A stretch of 64,000 nucleotides of DNA from JAKOWB01 sp038363005 (GCA_038363005.1 JBBQBI010000012.1:60858-124857), one strand, 5' to 3'; counted from the first letter of the stretch, positions 17,114 to 26,356 are shown. Translations and numbers: made by a program. Notes: generated from the letters alone by a model not told the origin.

Positions 17114-18265
17114 ATGCAGGCGCTGCACCACCGGCCGAACTGGATGGAAATCGATCTCGACGCGCTGGAACTCAACTACGCGGAAATCGATCGCCGTGCC
17201 GGACACGGCCGCCAGGCCATCGCCGCGGTCAAGGGCGATGCCTATGGCCACGGCGCGGTCGAGGTAACACGCGCCCTGGCGCGCCGTGGCTGCCAGGCGG
17301 TCTGGACCGGCCACCTGCCGGAAGCCCTGGCGATTCGCGACGCCGACCTGGGGGTGAAGGTCATCCTGTTCGGCGGCTACACGCCCGACCAGATCCCCAT
17401 GCTCGCCGCCGCCGGACTGCTGCCGACAATCTACGATCTCGCGGGTGCCCAGGCGGCGGCCAGCGCCGGCGCCAGCGTCTACGTCAAGGTCGACTCCGGC
17501 CTCGGCCGCCTGGGCACCCCGCTGGGCGAGGCGCGCGAGACCATCCGCGCCATGGCGGCGCTGCCCGGCCTGACCATCGAGGGCATCTACACCCATCTGC
17601 CCTTCGGCGACGCCAAGGGCCAGGCCTGGGCGGTCGAGCGCGCCGAGGGCTTCGGCCAGCTGCTGGCGTCGCTGGCGGCGGATGGCATTCACCCGGCGGT
17701 GACCCAGCTGTGGGGCAGCTGCGGCCTCTATGCCGACCTGCCGGACCCGACCAATGCCGTCTGCATCGGTCACCTGCTCTATGGTTTCACGCCCTTCCCG
17801 GCGATTGCGCCGGTGGCGGAAGGCTTCCGCTCCACGGTGAAGGCGCTGGGCTCGCGCCTGATCCACGTGGCCAACCATCCGGCCGGGGCCGGGCTGGCCA
17901 TCGGCGGCGCTTATGCGCTGCGCAACGCCGCCAGCGTCGGGGTCCTTCCCATCGGCGTCAGCGACGGCATGCGGCGGCTCGGTCAGCACGGCCAGCCCGC
18001 GGCGCTGCTGCGCGGCAAGCGCGTGCCGGTCATCGGCACCTCGCTGGAACACACGGTGCTGGACCTTGACGGCATCGACGATCCGCTGCCCGGCGAGACC
18101 GTGTTGCTGGTCGGCGAGGACGGCGGCGAGCACATCGCCATGGCCGACTGGGCCGGCTGGATGGGCTGCAGCGAGCTGGACGCCGTGCTGGGCTTCGCCG
18201 GCCGGCTGGAGCGGCGCTACGCCAATGCGGACGAGGACATCTGGGGCAGCTTTGGCGCGCGCTGA
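17114..18265 (+). CDS. Alanine racemase-family protein
   Basis: A 383-residue PLP enzyme of fold type III. The cofactor lysine is Lys40 in 'AAVKGDAYGHG', the family's defining block (usually VKADAYGHG). Further blocks are 'VYVKVDSGLGRLGTP', 'IEGIYTHLPFGD', and the C-terminal beta domain with 'VGVLPIGVSDGMRR' and 'IGTSLEHTVLDL'. In ordinary alanine racemases the last block reads close to 'R..G.....V.D', and the region with the second catalytic Tyr is divergent here (IGGAYALRNAAS). It may therefore racemise another amino acid or be a decarboxylase-like relative. It heads a same-strand group with a dioxygenase and a LivK-type receptor. Confidence 0.82.
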   Translation: MQALHHRPNWMEIDLDALELNYAEIDRRAGHGRQAIAAVKGDAYGHGAVEVTRALARRGCQAVWTGHLPEALAIRDADLGVKVILFGGYTPDQIPMLAAAGLLPTIYDLAGAQAAASAGASVYVKVDSGLGRLGTPLGEARETIRAMAALPGLTIEGIYTHLPFGDAKGQAWAVERAEGFGQLLASLAADGIHPAVTQLWGSCGLYADLPDPTNAVCIGHLLYGFTPFPAIAPVAEGFRSTVKALGSRLIHVANHPAGAGLAIGGAYALRNAASVGVLPIGVSDGMRRLGQHGQPAALLRGKRVPVIGTSLEHTVLDLDGIDDPLPGETVLLVGEDGGEHIAMADWAGWMGCSELDAVLGFAGRLERRYANADEDIWGSFGAR

Positions 18266-18298
18266 GCCGCGCCGCACGACATTGCGAGGAGAGCGACC

Positions 18299-19081
18299 AT
18301 GCAGCTGAGCGAGGCACAGGTCCAGGAGTTCCAGGAGCGTGGCTATATCTTCTTTCCCGGCCTCTTCAGCCCGGCCGAGATGGGGCTGCTGAACGGCGAA
18401 TTGAAGGCGGTGCTGAAGACGCCGCGGCGTGAGCTGGTGCTGGAGAAGGATGGCAAGACGCCGCGTTCGATCTTCAACCTGCACGCCTTCAACGAGGCCT
18501 TCGGTCGCCTGGTGCGCCACCCCAAGATCGTCGAGCCGGCGCGTACGCTGTGCGGCGGCCCGGCCTATGTCTTCCAGATGACGGTGAACTTCAAGGCCCC
18601 CTTCAGTGGCGACCAGTGGCCCTGGCACCAGGACTACCCGACCTACCACCACGACGACGGCATGCCGCGCCCAGCGGTGGTCAACTGCCTGATCTTCATG
18701 GAAGAGGTCAGCCCCTGGAACGGGCCGCTGATGCTGGTGCCGGAAACCCACAAGCTGGATTTTCCGCTGCCGCCGATCGACACCAAGACCACGTCCTATC
18801 CGGGCCGCTGGACGCCGACCCGGCTCGTCGAGGAGGTGGCGCGCAGCAAGGGCATCGTCGCGCCGACCGGGCCGGCCGGCTCGGTGATCTTCGCCCATAC
18901 CAACATCCTGCATGCCTCCGGCCCGAACATGTCGCCCTGGGGCCGCACGCTGATGTCGCTGACCATCAATGCGCTGGACAACCAGACACGGGGTTCGCGC
19001 CGGCCGGACTACATCGTGCCGTCCGATCGCACGCCCCTGGAGCCGCTTGGGGAGGACTGCCTGATGGCGCTCGCCCAGTAA
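18299..19081 (+). CDS. Phytanoyl-CoA dioxygenase (PhyH) family protein
   Basis: A 260-residue Fe(II)/2-oxoglutarate-dependent oxygenase. Iron ligands are visible as His110 and Asp112 in 'WPWHQDYPTYHHDD' and His205 in 'FAHTNILHASGPN', with Arg216 as the likely 2-oxoglutarate anchor. The opening 'LSEAQVQEFQERGYIFFPGLFSPAEM' is typical of PhyH/EctD-like enzymes. A GAGGAGAG lies just upstream of ATG 18299, and the gene is 33 bp after the racemase stop. Hydroxylation of an amino-acid-type substrate is plausible from its neighbours, a racemase and an amino-acid-type receptor, but this is inference. Confidence 0.85.
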   Translation: MQLSEAQVQEFQERGYIFFPGLFSPAEMGLLNGELKAVLKTPRRELVLEKDGKTPRSIFNLHAFNEAFGRLVRHPKIVEPARTLCGGPAYVFQMTVNFKAPFSGDQWPWHQDYPTYHHDDGMPRPAVVNCLIFMEEVSPWNGPLMLVPETHKLDFPLPPIDTKTTSYPGRWTPTRLVEEVARSKGIVAPTGPAGSVIFAHTNILHASGPNMSPWGRTLMSLTINALDNQTRGSRRPDYIVPSDRTPLEPLGEDCLMALAQ

Positions 19082-19148
19082 CGGCCACCGGGGCGGGTGT
19101 GTGACTACGAAACAGGTGGGGCAACTGAGAAACAAGGGAGCATCAAAG

Positions 19149-20258
19149 ATGCGCACGCGTGGCTTGTTGACGGGTCTCGCACTCGTCGTTGGTCTCGGCG
19201 CGGCTTCGGCCAATGCCGATATCCTGATCGGCGTAGCCGGTCCGATGACCGGTGACTATGCCGCCTTCGGCATGCAGTTCCAGCGCGGCGCCGAGGCCGC
19301 GGTGGCCGACCTCAACGCGGCCGGCGGCGTGCTGGGGCAGCAGGTGAAGCTGGCCGTCGGTGACGACGCCTGCGATCCCAAGCAGGCCACCGCCGTGGCC
19401 AACGACTTCGTCCAGAAAGGCGTGGTCTTCGTCGCCGGCCACTTCTGCTCCGGCTCCACCATCCCAGCCTCGGCGGTCTATGCCGAGGAGAGCATCCTGG
19501 AGATCACTCCCTCCTCGACCAATCCGGCGGTGACCGAGGGGCTGTTCCAGAAGGGCGTTACCACCATCTTCCGCGCCTGCGGCCGCGACGACCAGCAAGG
19601 CCGCGTGGCCGGCGAGTTCATGGTTGAGCACTTCATGGGCAAGAACGTCGCCGTCATCCACGACAAGTCGACCGGCGGCAAGGGCTATGCCGACGTCGCC
19701 GTGGCGACGATGGAGGCGGCCGGCCTCAAGCTCGCGCTCTACGAGGGCTATACCGCCGGCGAACAGGACTACACCGCGCTGGTGTCGAAGCTGAAGTCGG
19801 CGAAGATCGACGCCATCGTCATCGGTGGCTACTACACCGAAGCGGCGCTGATCCTGAAGCAGTCGGCCGAGCAGGGCTACAAGGCGCAGTTCGTCGGCCC
19901 CGACTCGCTCAACACGCAGGAGATCGTCAGCATCGCCGGCGACGCGGCCAACGGGCTGATGTTCACCAACAACCCCGATCCGCGCCTGAACCCCGCCGCC
20001 AAGCCGGCCGCCGACCGCATCCGCGCCGCCGGCTTCGAACCCGAGGGCTATACGCTGACCACCTATGCCGCCGTCCAGCTGTGGGGCATGGCGGCCAACG
20101 AAGCCGGCTCGACCGACGCGGCCAAGGTTGCCGCCACCCTGCGGTCGCATCCGTGGAACACCATCATCGGCACCCTGGAGTACGACGAGAAGGGTGACCT
20201 GAAGGTCGCGCCCTATGTCTGGTATCAGTTCAAGGACGGCACCTACGCGCAAATGTAG
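19149..20258 (+). CDS. Branched-chain amino acid-type ABC transporter substrate-binding protein (LivK-like)
   Basis: A 369-residue periplasmic receptor with a Sec signal peptide (MRTRGLLTGLALVVGLGAASANA). The mature start 'DILIGVAGPMTGDYAAFG' and the 'AVADLNAAGGVLGQQVKLAVGDDACDPKQATAVANDFV' segment are diagnostic of LivJ/LivK, with 'GHFCSGSTIPASAVYAEE' forming part of the ligand pocket. AAGGGAG is 8 bp before ATG 19149; a weaker start lies 48 bp upstream. No livHMGF genes follow; a strong hairpin ends the transcript. Confidence 0.92.
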   Translation: MRTRGLLTGLALVVGLGAASANADILIGVAGPMTGDYAAFGMQFQRGAEAAVADLNAAGGVLGQQVKLAVGDDACDPKQATAVANDFVQKGVVFVAGHFCSGSTIPASAVYAEESILEITPSSTNPAVTEGLFQKGVTTIFRACGRDDQQGRVAGEFMVEHFMGKNVAVIHDKSTGGKGYADVAVATMEAAGLKLALYEGYTAGEQDYTALVSKLKSAKIDAIVIGGYYTEAALILKQSAEQGYKAQFVGPDSLNTQEIVSIAGDAANGLMFTNNPDPRLNPAAKPAADRIRAAGFEPEGYTLTTYAAVQLWGMAANEAGSTDAAKVAATLRSHPWNTIIGTLEYDEKGDLKVAPYVWYQFKDGTYAQM

Positions 20259-20277
20259 TCCGACCTTGTAGGTGGTC

Positions 20278-20308
20278 GGGCGGGTCCGGGGAGGAGCCGG
20301 ACCCGCCC
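20278..20308. terminator. 12-bp GC-rich hairpin after the LivK-like gene
   Basis: GGGCGGGTCCGG and CCGGACCCGCCC form a perfect 12-bp stem with a 7-nt loop, 19 bp after the stop codon. A T-run is missing, as is common in high-GC genomes. Confidence 0.65.
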
Positions 20309-20419
20309 GGCTGCACAGCTCTCCATCTCGTTGCGCCGGACTCGACCTCGCCCGGCAAGCTTGCTAGGTGAGGGCGGCCGAGCCCCCTGCGACAAGGGGC
20401 CGTTGGCGCGAGGGCCCCC

Positions 20420-21145
20420 ATGATCGCCGCGGCATTGCGCATCGAAAAGGCACGGAAACGGCGGCCGCCGCGCAGGGCGCAGCTGTCCACGGTGGCCTAT
20501 GAGCGGATCCGCCAGATGATCCTGGAATGCGACCTGCCGCCGGGCTCGCCAATCTCGCAATCGCAGCTGCGCGCCCTCACCCGATTCGGCGTGGCGGCGG
20601 TGCGTACCGCCCTGACCCGGCTGCAACAGGAGGGGCTGGTGACCTCGGTGCCGCGCCGCGGCTACCTGGTCAGCCCGGTTACGCCGCGGGACATCGACGA
20701 CCTCATGGGCCTGCGCCTGCTGCTCGAGCCGCCGTCGCTGCGCCTGGCCGCCGGGCGCCTTTCGGCCGAGGATTTCGCCCGACTGCGCGCGCTGGCCGAC
20801 ATCGGCTACGTCAGCCGCGATCGCGAGAGCGAGCGGCGCTTCCTGCGCGCCAATCGCGATTTCCACCTGATCATCGCCCGCGCCTCGGGCAACGAGCGCC
20901 TGGCACAGGTGCTGGAGCAGGTGTTCAGCGAGGGCACGCGGATGCTCTACCTGACGATGTCGTCGAAACAGAACCTCAGCGACACCTGGTCCAAGGGCCA
21001 CCACGCCATCTGCGACGCGCTGCAGCGTGGCGATGGCGAGACCGCGGCGGCCATTGCCGAGGCCGAGGTCACCGATGGCCGCCAGGAGATCTTCTCGGCC
21101 GTGCTGTCACGCACCGGCATCGCCCAGACCAACGTCTTCGCCTGA
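20420..21145 (+). CDS. GntR-family transcriptional regulator, FCD (FadR) subgroup
   Basis: A 241-residue regulator. The winged helix-turn-helix is at residues 20-90: 'VAYERIRQMILECDLPPGSPISQSQLRALTRFGVAAVRTALTRLQQEGLVTSVPRRGYLVSPV'. The all-helical FCD ligand-binding domain follows: 'DIDDLMGLRLLLEPPSLRLAAGRL', 'ANRDFHLIIARASGNERLAQVLEQV', 'GHHAICDALQRGDGETAAAIAEAEV'. It lies downstream of the racemase/dioxygenase/receptor group on the same strand and may control it. Confidence 0.92.
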   Translation: MIAAALRIEKARKRRPPRRAQLSTVAYERIRQMILECDLPPGSPISQSQLRALTRFGVAAVRTALTRLQQEGLVTSVPRRGYLVSPVTPRDIDDLMGLRLLLEPPSLRLAAGRLSAEDFARLRALADIGYVSRDRESERRFLRANRDFHLIIARASGNERLAQVLEQVFSEGTRMLYLTMSSKQNLSDTWSKGHHAICDALQRGDGETAAAIAEAEVTDGRQEIFSAVLSRTGIAQTNVFA

Positions 21146-21170
21146 GCGACCCAGGCCGCGAATTCGCGGT

Positions 21171-22142
21171 TCAGCCGCCGAGCGGGGGCCAGCGCCGCGC
21201 CTCTTGCCAGCGCGCCGCGCGGCGCAGGGTCAGCGCCACGGCGTCGGCCAGCCGGGTACCGGCACCGGCCCGGCGCCGCTGCCGGATGCGGCCGGCCAGC
21301 CAGTCCAGGGCGGCGGCCTCGACGCCCGGCAGGTCCTGCGCCGCGGCCAGCAGGTCCAGCGCATAGCCCGGGTAGCCGAAGAGGTCGGCCAGCCCGGCCG
21401 CCTTCAGCAGCGTCGTGGTCGCGGGGCGGCGTGCGATGACCTGGTCGATGGTGGCGAAGAACAGGATGTCGAAGCTGGTCTCCTGCCGGCGGCGCATCAG
21501 GCCCAGGTCGGTCTGCCAGCCCCAGCGCCCATGCAGCTGCCGTTCCATCACCGCGAAGCCGGCGTCGCGCATCAGGCCTTCCACCTCGTGGCTCAGGCGC
21601 TGGCCGCGATGCACCTCGAAGGTCCAGGTCTCGGCGATCACCATGAAGACGTGGTCGGCCAGCTGTCGCCGCGCACCCTGCAGGATCTCGTACTCGGACC
21701 CCTGGGTGTCGCACTTGATGGCATCGGCGGCGAGGCCTTGCTCGGCCAGCGCCAGATCGAGCGTGGTGGCCGGCAGGCAGAGCGTCCGCTGCGGCTGGCG
21801 CGGCGCCATGTGGCGCTGCTCGAACTGGCGGGCGCCCTCTAGATTCGGCGGATGCACGCTGGAATGCGCGCCAGACAGCGACAGCTCGATCTCGCCCGGT
21901 GCCGACCAGAGCGCCTGCTTCAAGGTCGTGGTGCGCACCCGGGCGCTGGCGCCGACCAGATCCTGCGATGTGGCATCGGGCTCGAAGCCGACCAGGTGCA
22001 GCGCTGGGTTGGGCAGAGCGGCCAGGTCGCGCCAGGGCCGTCCCAGGTCGCCGCGCGCACCGATATCGGCCAGCACCAGCGGCGCCGTGGCGATGCGTTG
22101 CTGGAAGGCTGGATCGAAGATCGCGGCCCGACGATAGCTCAC
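21171..22142 (-). CDS. FkbM-family methyltransferase
   Basis: A 323-residue SAM-dependent methyltransferase-fold protein, convergent with the GntR gene. Landmarks are 'LVLADIGARGDLG' (the SAM-binding glycine motif), 'HLVGFEPDA', 'ALWSAPGEIELSLSGAHSSVHPPN', 'DAIKCDTQGSEYEILQGA' (the D-T-Q-G-x-E block of the FkbM family), and a helical C-terminal extension. No ATG fits the start; GTG 22142 is used because the family similarity begins at once after it. The open frame continues beyond it but only as the antisense of the aldehyde dehydrogenase gene. The acceptor is unknown. Confidence 0.82.
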   Translation of the reverse strand: MSYRRAAIFDPAFQQRIATAPLVLADIGARGDLGRPWRDLAALPNPALHLVGFEPDATSQDLVGASARVRTTTLKQALWSAPGEIELSLSGAHSSVHPPNLEGARQFEQRHMAPRQPQRTLCLPATTLDLALAEQGLAADAIKCDTQGSEYEILQGARRQLADHVFMVIAETWTFEVHRGQRLSHEVEGLMRDAGFAVMERQLHGRWGWQTDLGLMRRRQETSFDILFFATIDQVIARRPATTTLLKAAGLADLFGYPGYALDLLAAAQDLPGVEAAALDWLAGRIRQRRRAGAGTRLADAVALTLRRAARWQEARRWPPLGG

Positions 22143-22331
22143 GCAGGTACCTGTTCTGTCCGAGATTAAAGCATTACTTGCGCATATTTTGGTATGCACA
22201 AATAATGATAGCTCGGCGTCCTTGGCGTGACCATCACTCTCTGGCGCCGTTGCCTTCCGCGGCGCGCCGCCGCAGGATCGCCGCCGCAGGGAAGGCGGCC
22301 ACGCAGCGCCGCCGCAATAGGGAGAGCGCCC

Positions 22332-23723
22332 ATGGCCGGCACCATCAAGACCGTCACGCCGATCGACGGCAGCATCTATGTCGAGCGTGCCCTGGCCAGC
22401 GGCGCCGAAATCGCCGCGGCCCTGGCCGCCGCGCGCAAGGCGCAGGCAGCCTGGAAGCAGGTGCCGGTGGCCGAGCGCCAGGCGCTGCTGACCAAGGCGG
22501 TCGACGCCTTCGTCGCCAAGGGGCCGGAGATCGCCGAGGAGATCACCCGGCAGATCGGCCGTCCGCTGGGCCAGTCGCCGGGCGAGGTGCGCGGCTTCGA
22601 GGAGCGCGCGCGCTACATGATCGGCATCGCGCCCGCGGCGCTGGCTGATATCGACGTCGGCGCCAAGGCCGGCTTCAATCGCTTCATCCGGCGCGAGCCG
22701 CTGGGCGTGGTCTTCGTCGTGGCGCCCTGGAACTTCCCCTTCCTGACGGCGGTCAACGCCATTGTGCCGGCGCTGCTGGCGGGCAACGCGGTAATCCTGA
22801 AGCATTCCGCGCAGACGCCGCTCTGCGCCGAACGCTTCGCCCAGGCCTTCAAGAGGGCCGGACTGCCCAGGGGTCTGTTCCAGTTCCTGCACCTGGGCCA
22901 CGAGGACGTGGCCCGCATGATCGCCAGCCCCGGCATCGACTACGTTGCCTTCACCGGCTCGGTCGAAGGCGGTCGCGCGGTGCAGCGCGCCGCCGCCGAC
23001 CGCTTCATCGGCCTGGGGCTGGAACTCGGCGGCTGCGACCCGGCCTATGTGCGCGCCGATGCCAACCTGGAGCACGCCATCGACACGCTGGTCGACGGTG
23101 CCATGTTCAACTCCGGCCAGTCCTGCTGCGGCATCCAGCGCATCTATGTGCACAAGGACCTGTACAAGCCCTTCCTGGAGGGTGCGGCGGCACTGACCGC
23201 CAAGTACACCCTCGGCAATCCGCTGGAGAGCGGCGTCAACCTGGGCCCCGTGGTCCGCGCCTCGGCGGCGGCAGAGATCCGCAAGCAGATGGCCAAGGCG
23301 ACGCGCGCCGGCGCCAAGCCGCTGGTCGATCCCAAGGGCTTCAAGGCGGCCAAGACGGGCACGGCTTACCTGGCGCCGCAGGTTTTCGCGGTCAGCGACA
23401 ACGCCAACCCCATGATGCAGGACGAATGCTTCGGCCCGGTGGTTGCCATCATGCAGGTCAAGGGCGACGCGGAGGCGGTGAAGCTGATGAACGACAGCCG
23501 CTTCGGCCTCACCGCCGCGGTCTTCACCCAGGACGAGGCGGTGGCCGAGGCCATCGGCGACCAGGTCGCCACCGGCACCTGGTTCATGAATAGATGCGAC
23601 TACCTGGACCCCGCGCTGGCCTGGACCGGCGTGAAGGATTCAGGCCGCGGCTGCACGCTCAGCCGCGTCGGCTACGAAAGCCTGACGCGGCCAAAGTCGT
23701 TTCATCTGAAGGTGAAGATCTAA
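22332..23723 (+). CDS. NAD(P)-dependent aldehyde dehydrogenase
   Basis: A 463-residue aldehyde dehydrogenase. 'GVVFVVAPWNFPFLTAVNAIVPALLAGNAVILKHSAQTP' holds the cofactor-binding Asn and Lys, 'FTGSVEGGRAV' the Rossmann loop, 'LELGGCDPAYV' the general-base Glu, and 'FNSGQSCCGIQR' the catalytic Cys265. 'DECFGPVVAIMQV' is the distal Glu-Pro-type block. The length is a little shorter than the usual 480-500. AGGGAGAG lies 6 bp before ATG 22332. It is divergent from the FkbM gene across a 189-bp AT-richer region. Its substrate is unknown. Confidence 0.92.
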   Translation: MAGTIKTVTPIDGSIYVERALASGAEIAAALAAARKAQAAWKQVPVAERQALLTKAVDAFVAKGPEIAEEITRQIGRPLGQSPGEVRGFEERARYMIGIAPAALADIDVGAKAGFNRFIRREPLGVVFVVAPWNFPFLTAVNAIVPALLAGNAVILKHSAQTPLCAERFAQAFKRAGLPRGLFQFLHLGHEDVARMIASPGIDYVAFTGSVEGGRAVQRAAADRFIGLGLELGGCDPAYVRADANLEHAIDTLVDGAMFNSGQSCCGIQRIYVHKDLYKPFLEGAAALTAKYTLGNPLESGVNLGPVVRASAAAEIRKQMAKATRAGAKPLVDPKGFKAAKTGTAYLAPQVFAVSDNANPMMQDECFGPVVAIMQVKGDAEAVKLMNDSRFGLTAAVFTQDEAVAEAIGDQVATGTWFMNRCDYLDPALAWTGVKDSGRGCTLSRVGYESLTRPKSFHLKVKI

Positions 23724-23770
23724 GGCGCTCCCCAGGCGCTCCTTGGCGTAGGGCGCGCGGCTCGAACCGC

Positions 23771-24484
23771 TCAGGCGAATGCCACCTTGCCTGTGGCGAT
23801 GTCGTAGACGCCCGACGTCGTCTTGAGCTTGCCCGACATCTGGGCTGCCGAGAGGATCGGGTTGGCGGTGGCTGCCCAGGCGGCGTTGAGCCTGGCATTC
23901 TCCGCGGTCGCCGCGGCCAGAAGATCGTCGGGGTTGGTCTTCATGGCGGCCTCGACCGCCGGCCGGATCGCCGCGACCAAGCTCGGCAGATGACCGGGCA
24001 GTAGGGTGCCGTTCTTGACGACATCGATGGTCGCCGAAATGGCGCCGCAGCCTGAGTGACCGAGAACCAGGATCGTCTTGATGCCGAGAACCGCGGAGCC
24101 GTACTCGAGACTTGCCAGCCCGTCCTCGTTGACGAAGTTGCCCGCCACCCGGATGACGAAAAGATCCCCCGGCCCCTGGTCGAAGATCAGCTCGGGCGCG
24201 ACCCGCGAGTCGGCACAGCTGACGATGGCGGCAAAAGGCTGCTGGCTGAGGGCGCGCGCGGCGCGTCCGGCGGAGTGATCGGTATTGAATGGCCGACCGG
24301 CTACGTAACGGGCATTGCCGTCCATCAGGCGCTGGATCGCCTCGTTCGGGTTTCGCGGGGCGGCATCTTCGGCCCGCGCGGCGCGGGAATGGAACGGCAG
24401 GGTCGCAGCAACGGCCAAGGCCGCGGCGCCACCGGTCATCAGGCGGCGGCGGCTAAGCCCCTTTGCAATGCATTGCCGGCACAT
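23771..24484 (-). CDS. Beta-class carbonic anhydrase with Tat signal
   Basis: A 237-residue zinc enzyme interconverting CO2 and bicarbonate. The N-terminus has a twin-arginine signal (SRRRLMTGGAAALAVAATLP, residues 11-30), so the protein is predicted to act in the periplasm, unlike most beta enzymes. Zinc ligands are Cys90 in 'SCADSR', His143 and Cys146 in 'LGHSGCGAI', with the Asp92/Arg94 pair. 'IRVAGNFVNEDGLASLEYG' is the other family block. The two Cys at residues 2 and 5 precede the signal. It is convergent with the aldehyde dehydrogenase gene. Confidence 0.9.
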   Translation of the reverse strand: MCRQCIAKGLSRRRLMTGGAAALAVAATLPFHSRAARAEDAAPRNPNEAIQRLMDGNARYVAGRPFNTDHSAGRAARALSQQPFAAIVSCADSRVAPELIFDQGPGDLFVIRVAGNFVNEDGLASLEYGSAVLGIKTILVLGHSGCGAISATIDVVKNGTLLPGHLPSLVAAIRPAVEAAMKTNPDDLLAAATAENARLNAAWAATANPILSAAQMSGKLKTTSGVYDIATGKVAFA

Positions 24485-24701
24485 GAGGTCTCTCCTCTTT
24501 CACGCGGCGAAGAATGGCCTGAGTTCGGCCATTGCTTCTCCCTGACATCGTCACCGGGTGAAGCCTTGCCGGTGCGTTGATTTACGACGGGATCTGCATA
24601 GTGGTCGCAATCTCCGAAAAGGGAACGCAATAAACCTCCGCCGCAAGGATGGGCGTTGCATCTGCTCTTTGCCATGCTCGCCCTAAAGGCCGCGATGTCT
24701 T

Positions 24702-24720
24702 GCCCGCCGTGGTGGCGGGC
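24702..24720 (-). terminator. Hairpin at the 3' end of the ABC-F gene
   Basis: GCCCGCC and GGCGGGC form a 7-bp stem with a 5-nt loop directly abutting the ABC-F stop codon. No T-run follows. Weak prediction. Confidence 0.35.
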
Positions 24721-26246
24721 TACCTGTTTTCCTCCGCCAGGCGCCGGTAGAATCCCTCCGGTCCCTCGACCTCGGTCAGCTTGCCGCGCTCGATCAACAG
24801 CCAGCGCGTCGCCACCGCGGCGGCGAAGCGGCGGTCGTGCGAGACGATCAGCGCGGTGGCCTGCTGCGCCAGGATCTCGGCCTCCAGCGCCTCCTGGCCT
24901 GGGATGTCGACATGGTTGGTCGGCTCGTCCAGCAGGTAGAGGTTGGGTTGCGTCAGGCGCAGCGCCAGCAGGCCAAGGCGCGCGCGCTGCCCCGGCGACA
25001 GGCGGGCGATGGCCAGGCGCTGCTGCTGCAGGGTGAAGCCAGCGCTGGCCAGCAGGCTAAGGCCGCGCTGGTCACCCAGGCGGAAGCGGCCATTGATGTA
25101 GTCAAAGGCCGTCTCAGCGGCCGGCAGGTCGGCCTGCTGCTGATCCAGGAAGCCCGGCACCACGCTGGGGCTGGCGCGCACGCCAGTGACGCTGTCGGGC
25201 TCGGTCAGCGCCTGGCGCAGCAGCCCCAGGAACAGCGACTTGCCGACACCGTTGCTGCCCAGCAGCAGGACGCGCTCGCCCTGCTTCAGCTCGAACTTCG
25301 GCGTCTGGAACAGCAGTGTGCCGTCCGGCGTCGTGACCCTCAGGTCGCGCGCCGACAACAGCACCTTGGCGTGGGTGTCGCGGCTGGACAGGCGGATGGC
25401 ACCGCTGCTGCGCTCGCTCTCCACCGGCTTCAGTGTCTGCTCGAGCGCGGTGGCGCGGGCGCCCATCTGCTGCGCCTTCTTCTGCGCCGTCTCGCGGCCG
25501 CTGTTGATGCCGATGTTCTTCAGCTCATTGGCGCTGCGCCGCAGGCGGTCGGCCTCCTTGGCATCCTTGGCCAGCTTGGCGGTCTGTGCCGCTTCGTCGT
25601 CGGCCAGCAGGGCGCGCGCCTTTGTGTAGGGATGCGCGTAGAGGCGCGAGCGCTCGGGCCGCAGGAACAGCGTGCGCGTGGCGACGCGGTCGAGGAAGGC
25701 GCGGTCGTGGCTGGCGATGATCATGGTGGTGCCAGCCGCCGGCCCGGTCAGCCAGGCCTCCAGCCGCTGGATCTTGCCGAGGTCCAGGTGGTTGGTCGGC
25801 TCGTCCAGCAGCAGCAGGTCGGGCTCGCTCACCCAGGCACGCGCCAGCAGCGCCAGGCGCTGCCAGCCGCCGCTGAGCTGGTTCAGCGGCCGCTCCAGCA
25901 AGGCCTCCGGCGTGCCGAGTTCCTCCAGCACCAGATCGACGCGCCAGCCGTCGCTGTCGCGCTGCTCCGGCGGGATGGCGCGGCGCACCGCCTCGGCCAG
26001 CGGCAGGGTCAGCAGGCGCTCTGGCAGGTCCTGCTCGACGAAGGCGATGCGCAGCCCGCGCGAACGGATGATCTCGCCCGCCGAGGCCTCCTGCTGCCCG
26101 GCCAGGCAGCGCAGCAGCGAGGACTTGCCGGCGCCGTTGCCGGCGACCAGGCCCAGGCGCTCGGCGCCGCTGAGGGTAAGGGTGAGGCCCTGGAACAGCG
26201 GCTGCGCCAAGGTGAGGCCAAGGTCGGTAAGGGTGATGCTTCCCAT
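24720..26246 (-). CDS. ABC-F family ATP-binding protein
   Basis: A 508-residue soluble protein with two ABC ATPase domains and no membrane segment. Domain 1 has Walker A 'GNGAGKSS', signature 'LNQLSGGW' and Walker B 'LLLLDEPTNHLDL'. The linker (residues about 215-290) is charged and helical, the region that reaches the peptidyl-transfer centre in ribosome-bound ABC-F factors. Domain 2 has 'GSNGVGKSL', 'LSPGQRARLGLLAL' and 'YLLDEPTNHVDI'. Family roles are translation-state rescue or antibiotic resistance by target protection. The long 5' region contains hairpins (see 26357 and 26381), which can control such genes. Confidence 0.92.
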   Translation of the reverse strand: MGSITLTDLGLTLAQPLFQGLTLTLSGAERLGLVAGNGAGKSSLLRCLAGQQEASAGEIIRSRGLRIAFVEQDLPERLLTLPLAEAVRRAIPPEQRDSDGWRVDLVLEELGTPEALLERPLNQLSGGWQRLALLARAWVSEPDLLLLDEPTNHLDLGKIQRLEAWLTGPAAGTTMIIASHDRAFLDRVATRTLFLRPERSRLYAHPYTKARALLADDEAAQTAKLAKDAKEADRLRRSANELKNIGINSGRETAQKKAQQMGARATALEQTLKPVESERSSGAIRLSSRDTHAKVLLSARDLRVTTPDGTLLFQTPKFELKQGERVLLLGSNGVGKSLFLGLLRQALTEPDSVTGVRASPSVVPGFLDQQQADLPAAETAFDYINGRFRLGDQRGLSLLASAGFTLQQQRLAIARLSPGQRARLGLLALRLTQPNLYLLDEPTNHVDIPGQEALEAEILAQQATALIVSHDRRFAAAVATRWLLIERGKLTEVEGPEGFYRRLAEENR

Positions 26247-26356
26247 GATGTGTCTCTCGAATACGAAGGAACGGGCGCGCCTGGGGCGCGAGCGGTCGTC
26301 GTCGAGAAGGGGCCGGGAAGGGCGACGCTTCAGGCGTCAGCTACAACTTGGCACCC

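Noticed and set aside
17078..19213. 711-codon reverse frame over the racemase and PhyH genes
   Set aside because: Antisense to two genes with intact catalytic residues; no recognisable domains.
21171..23153. 660-codon reverse frame
   Set aside because: Only the part from 22142 downward has FkbM-family sequence. The upper half is antisense to the aldehyde dehydrogenase gene, so it was cut at GTG 22142.
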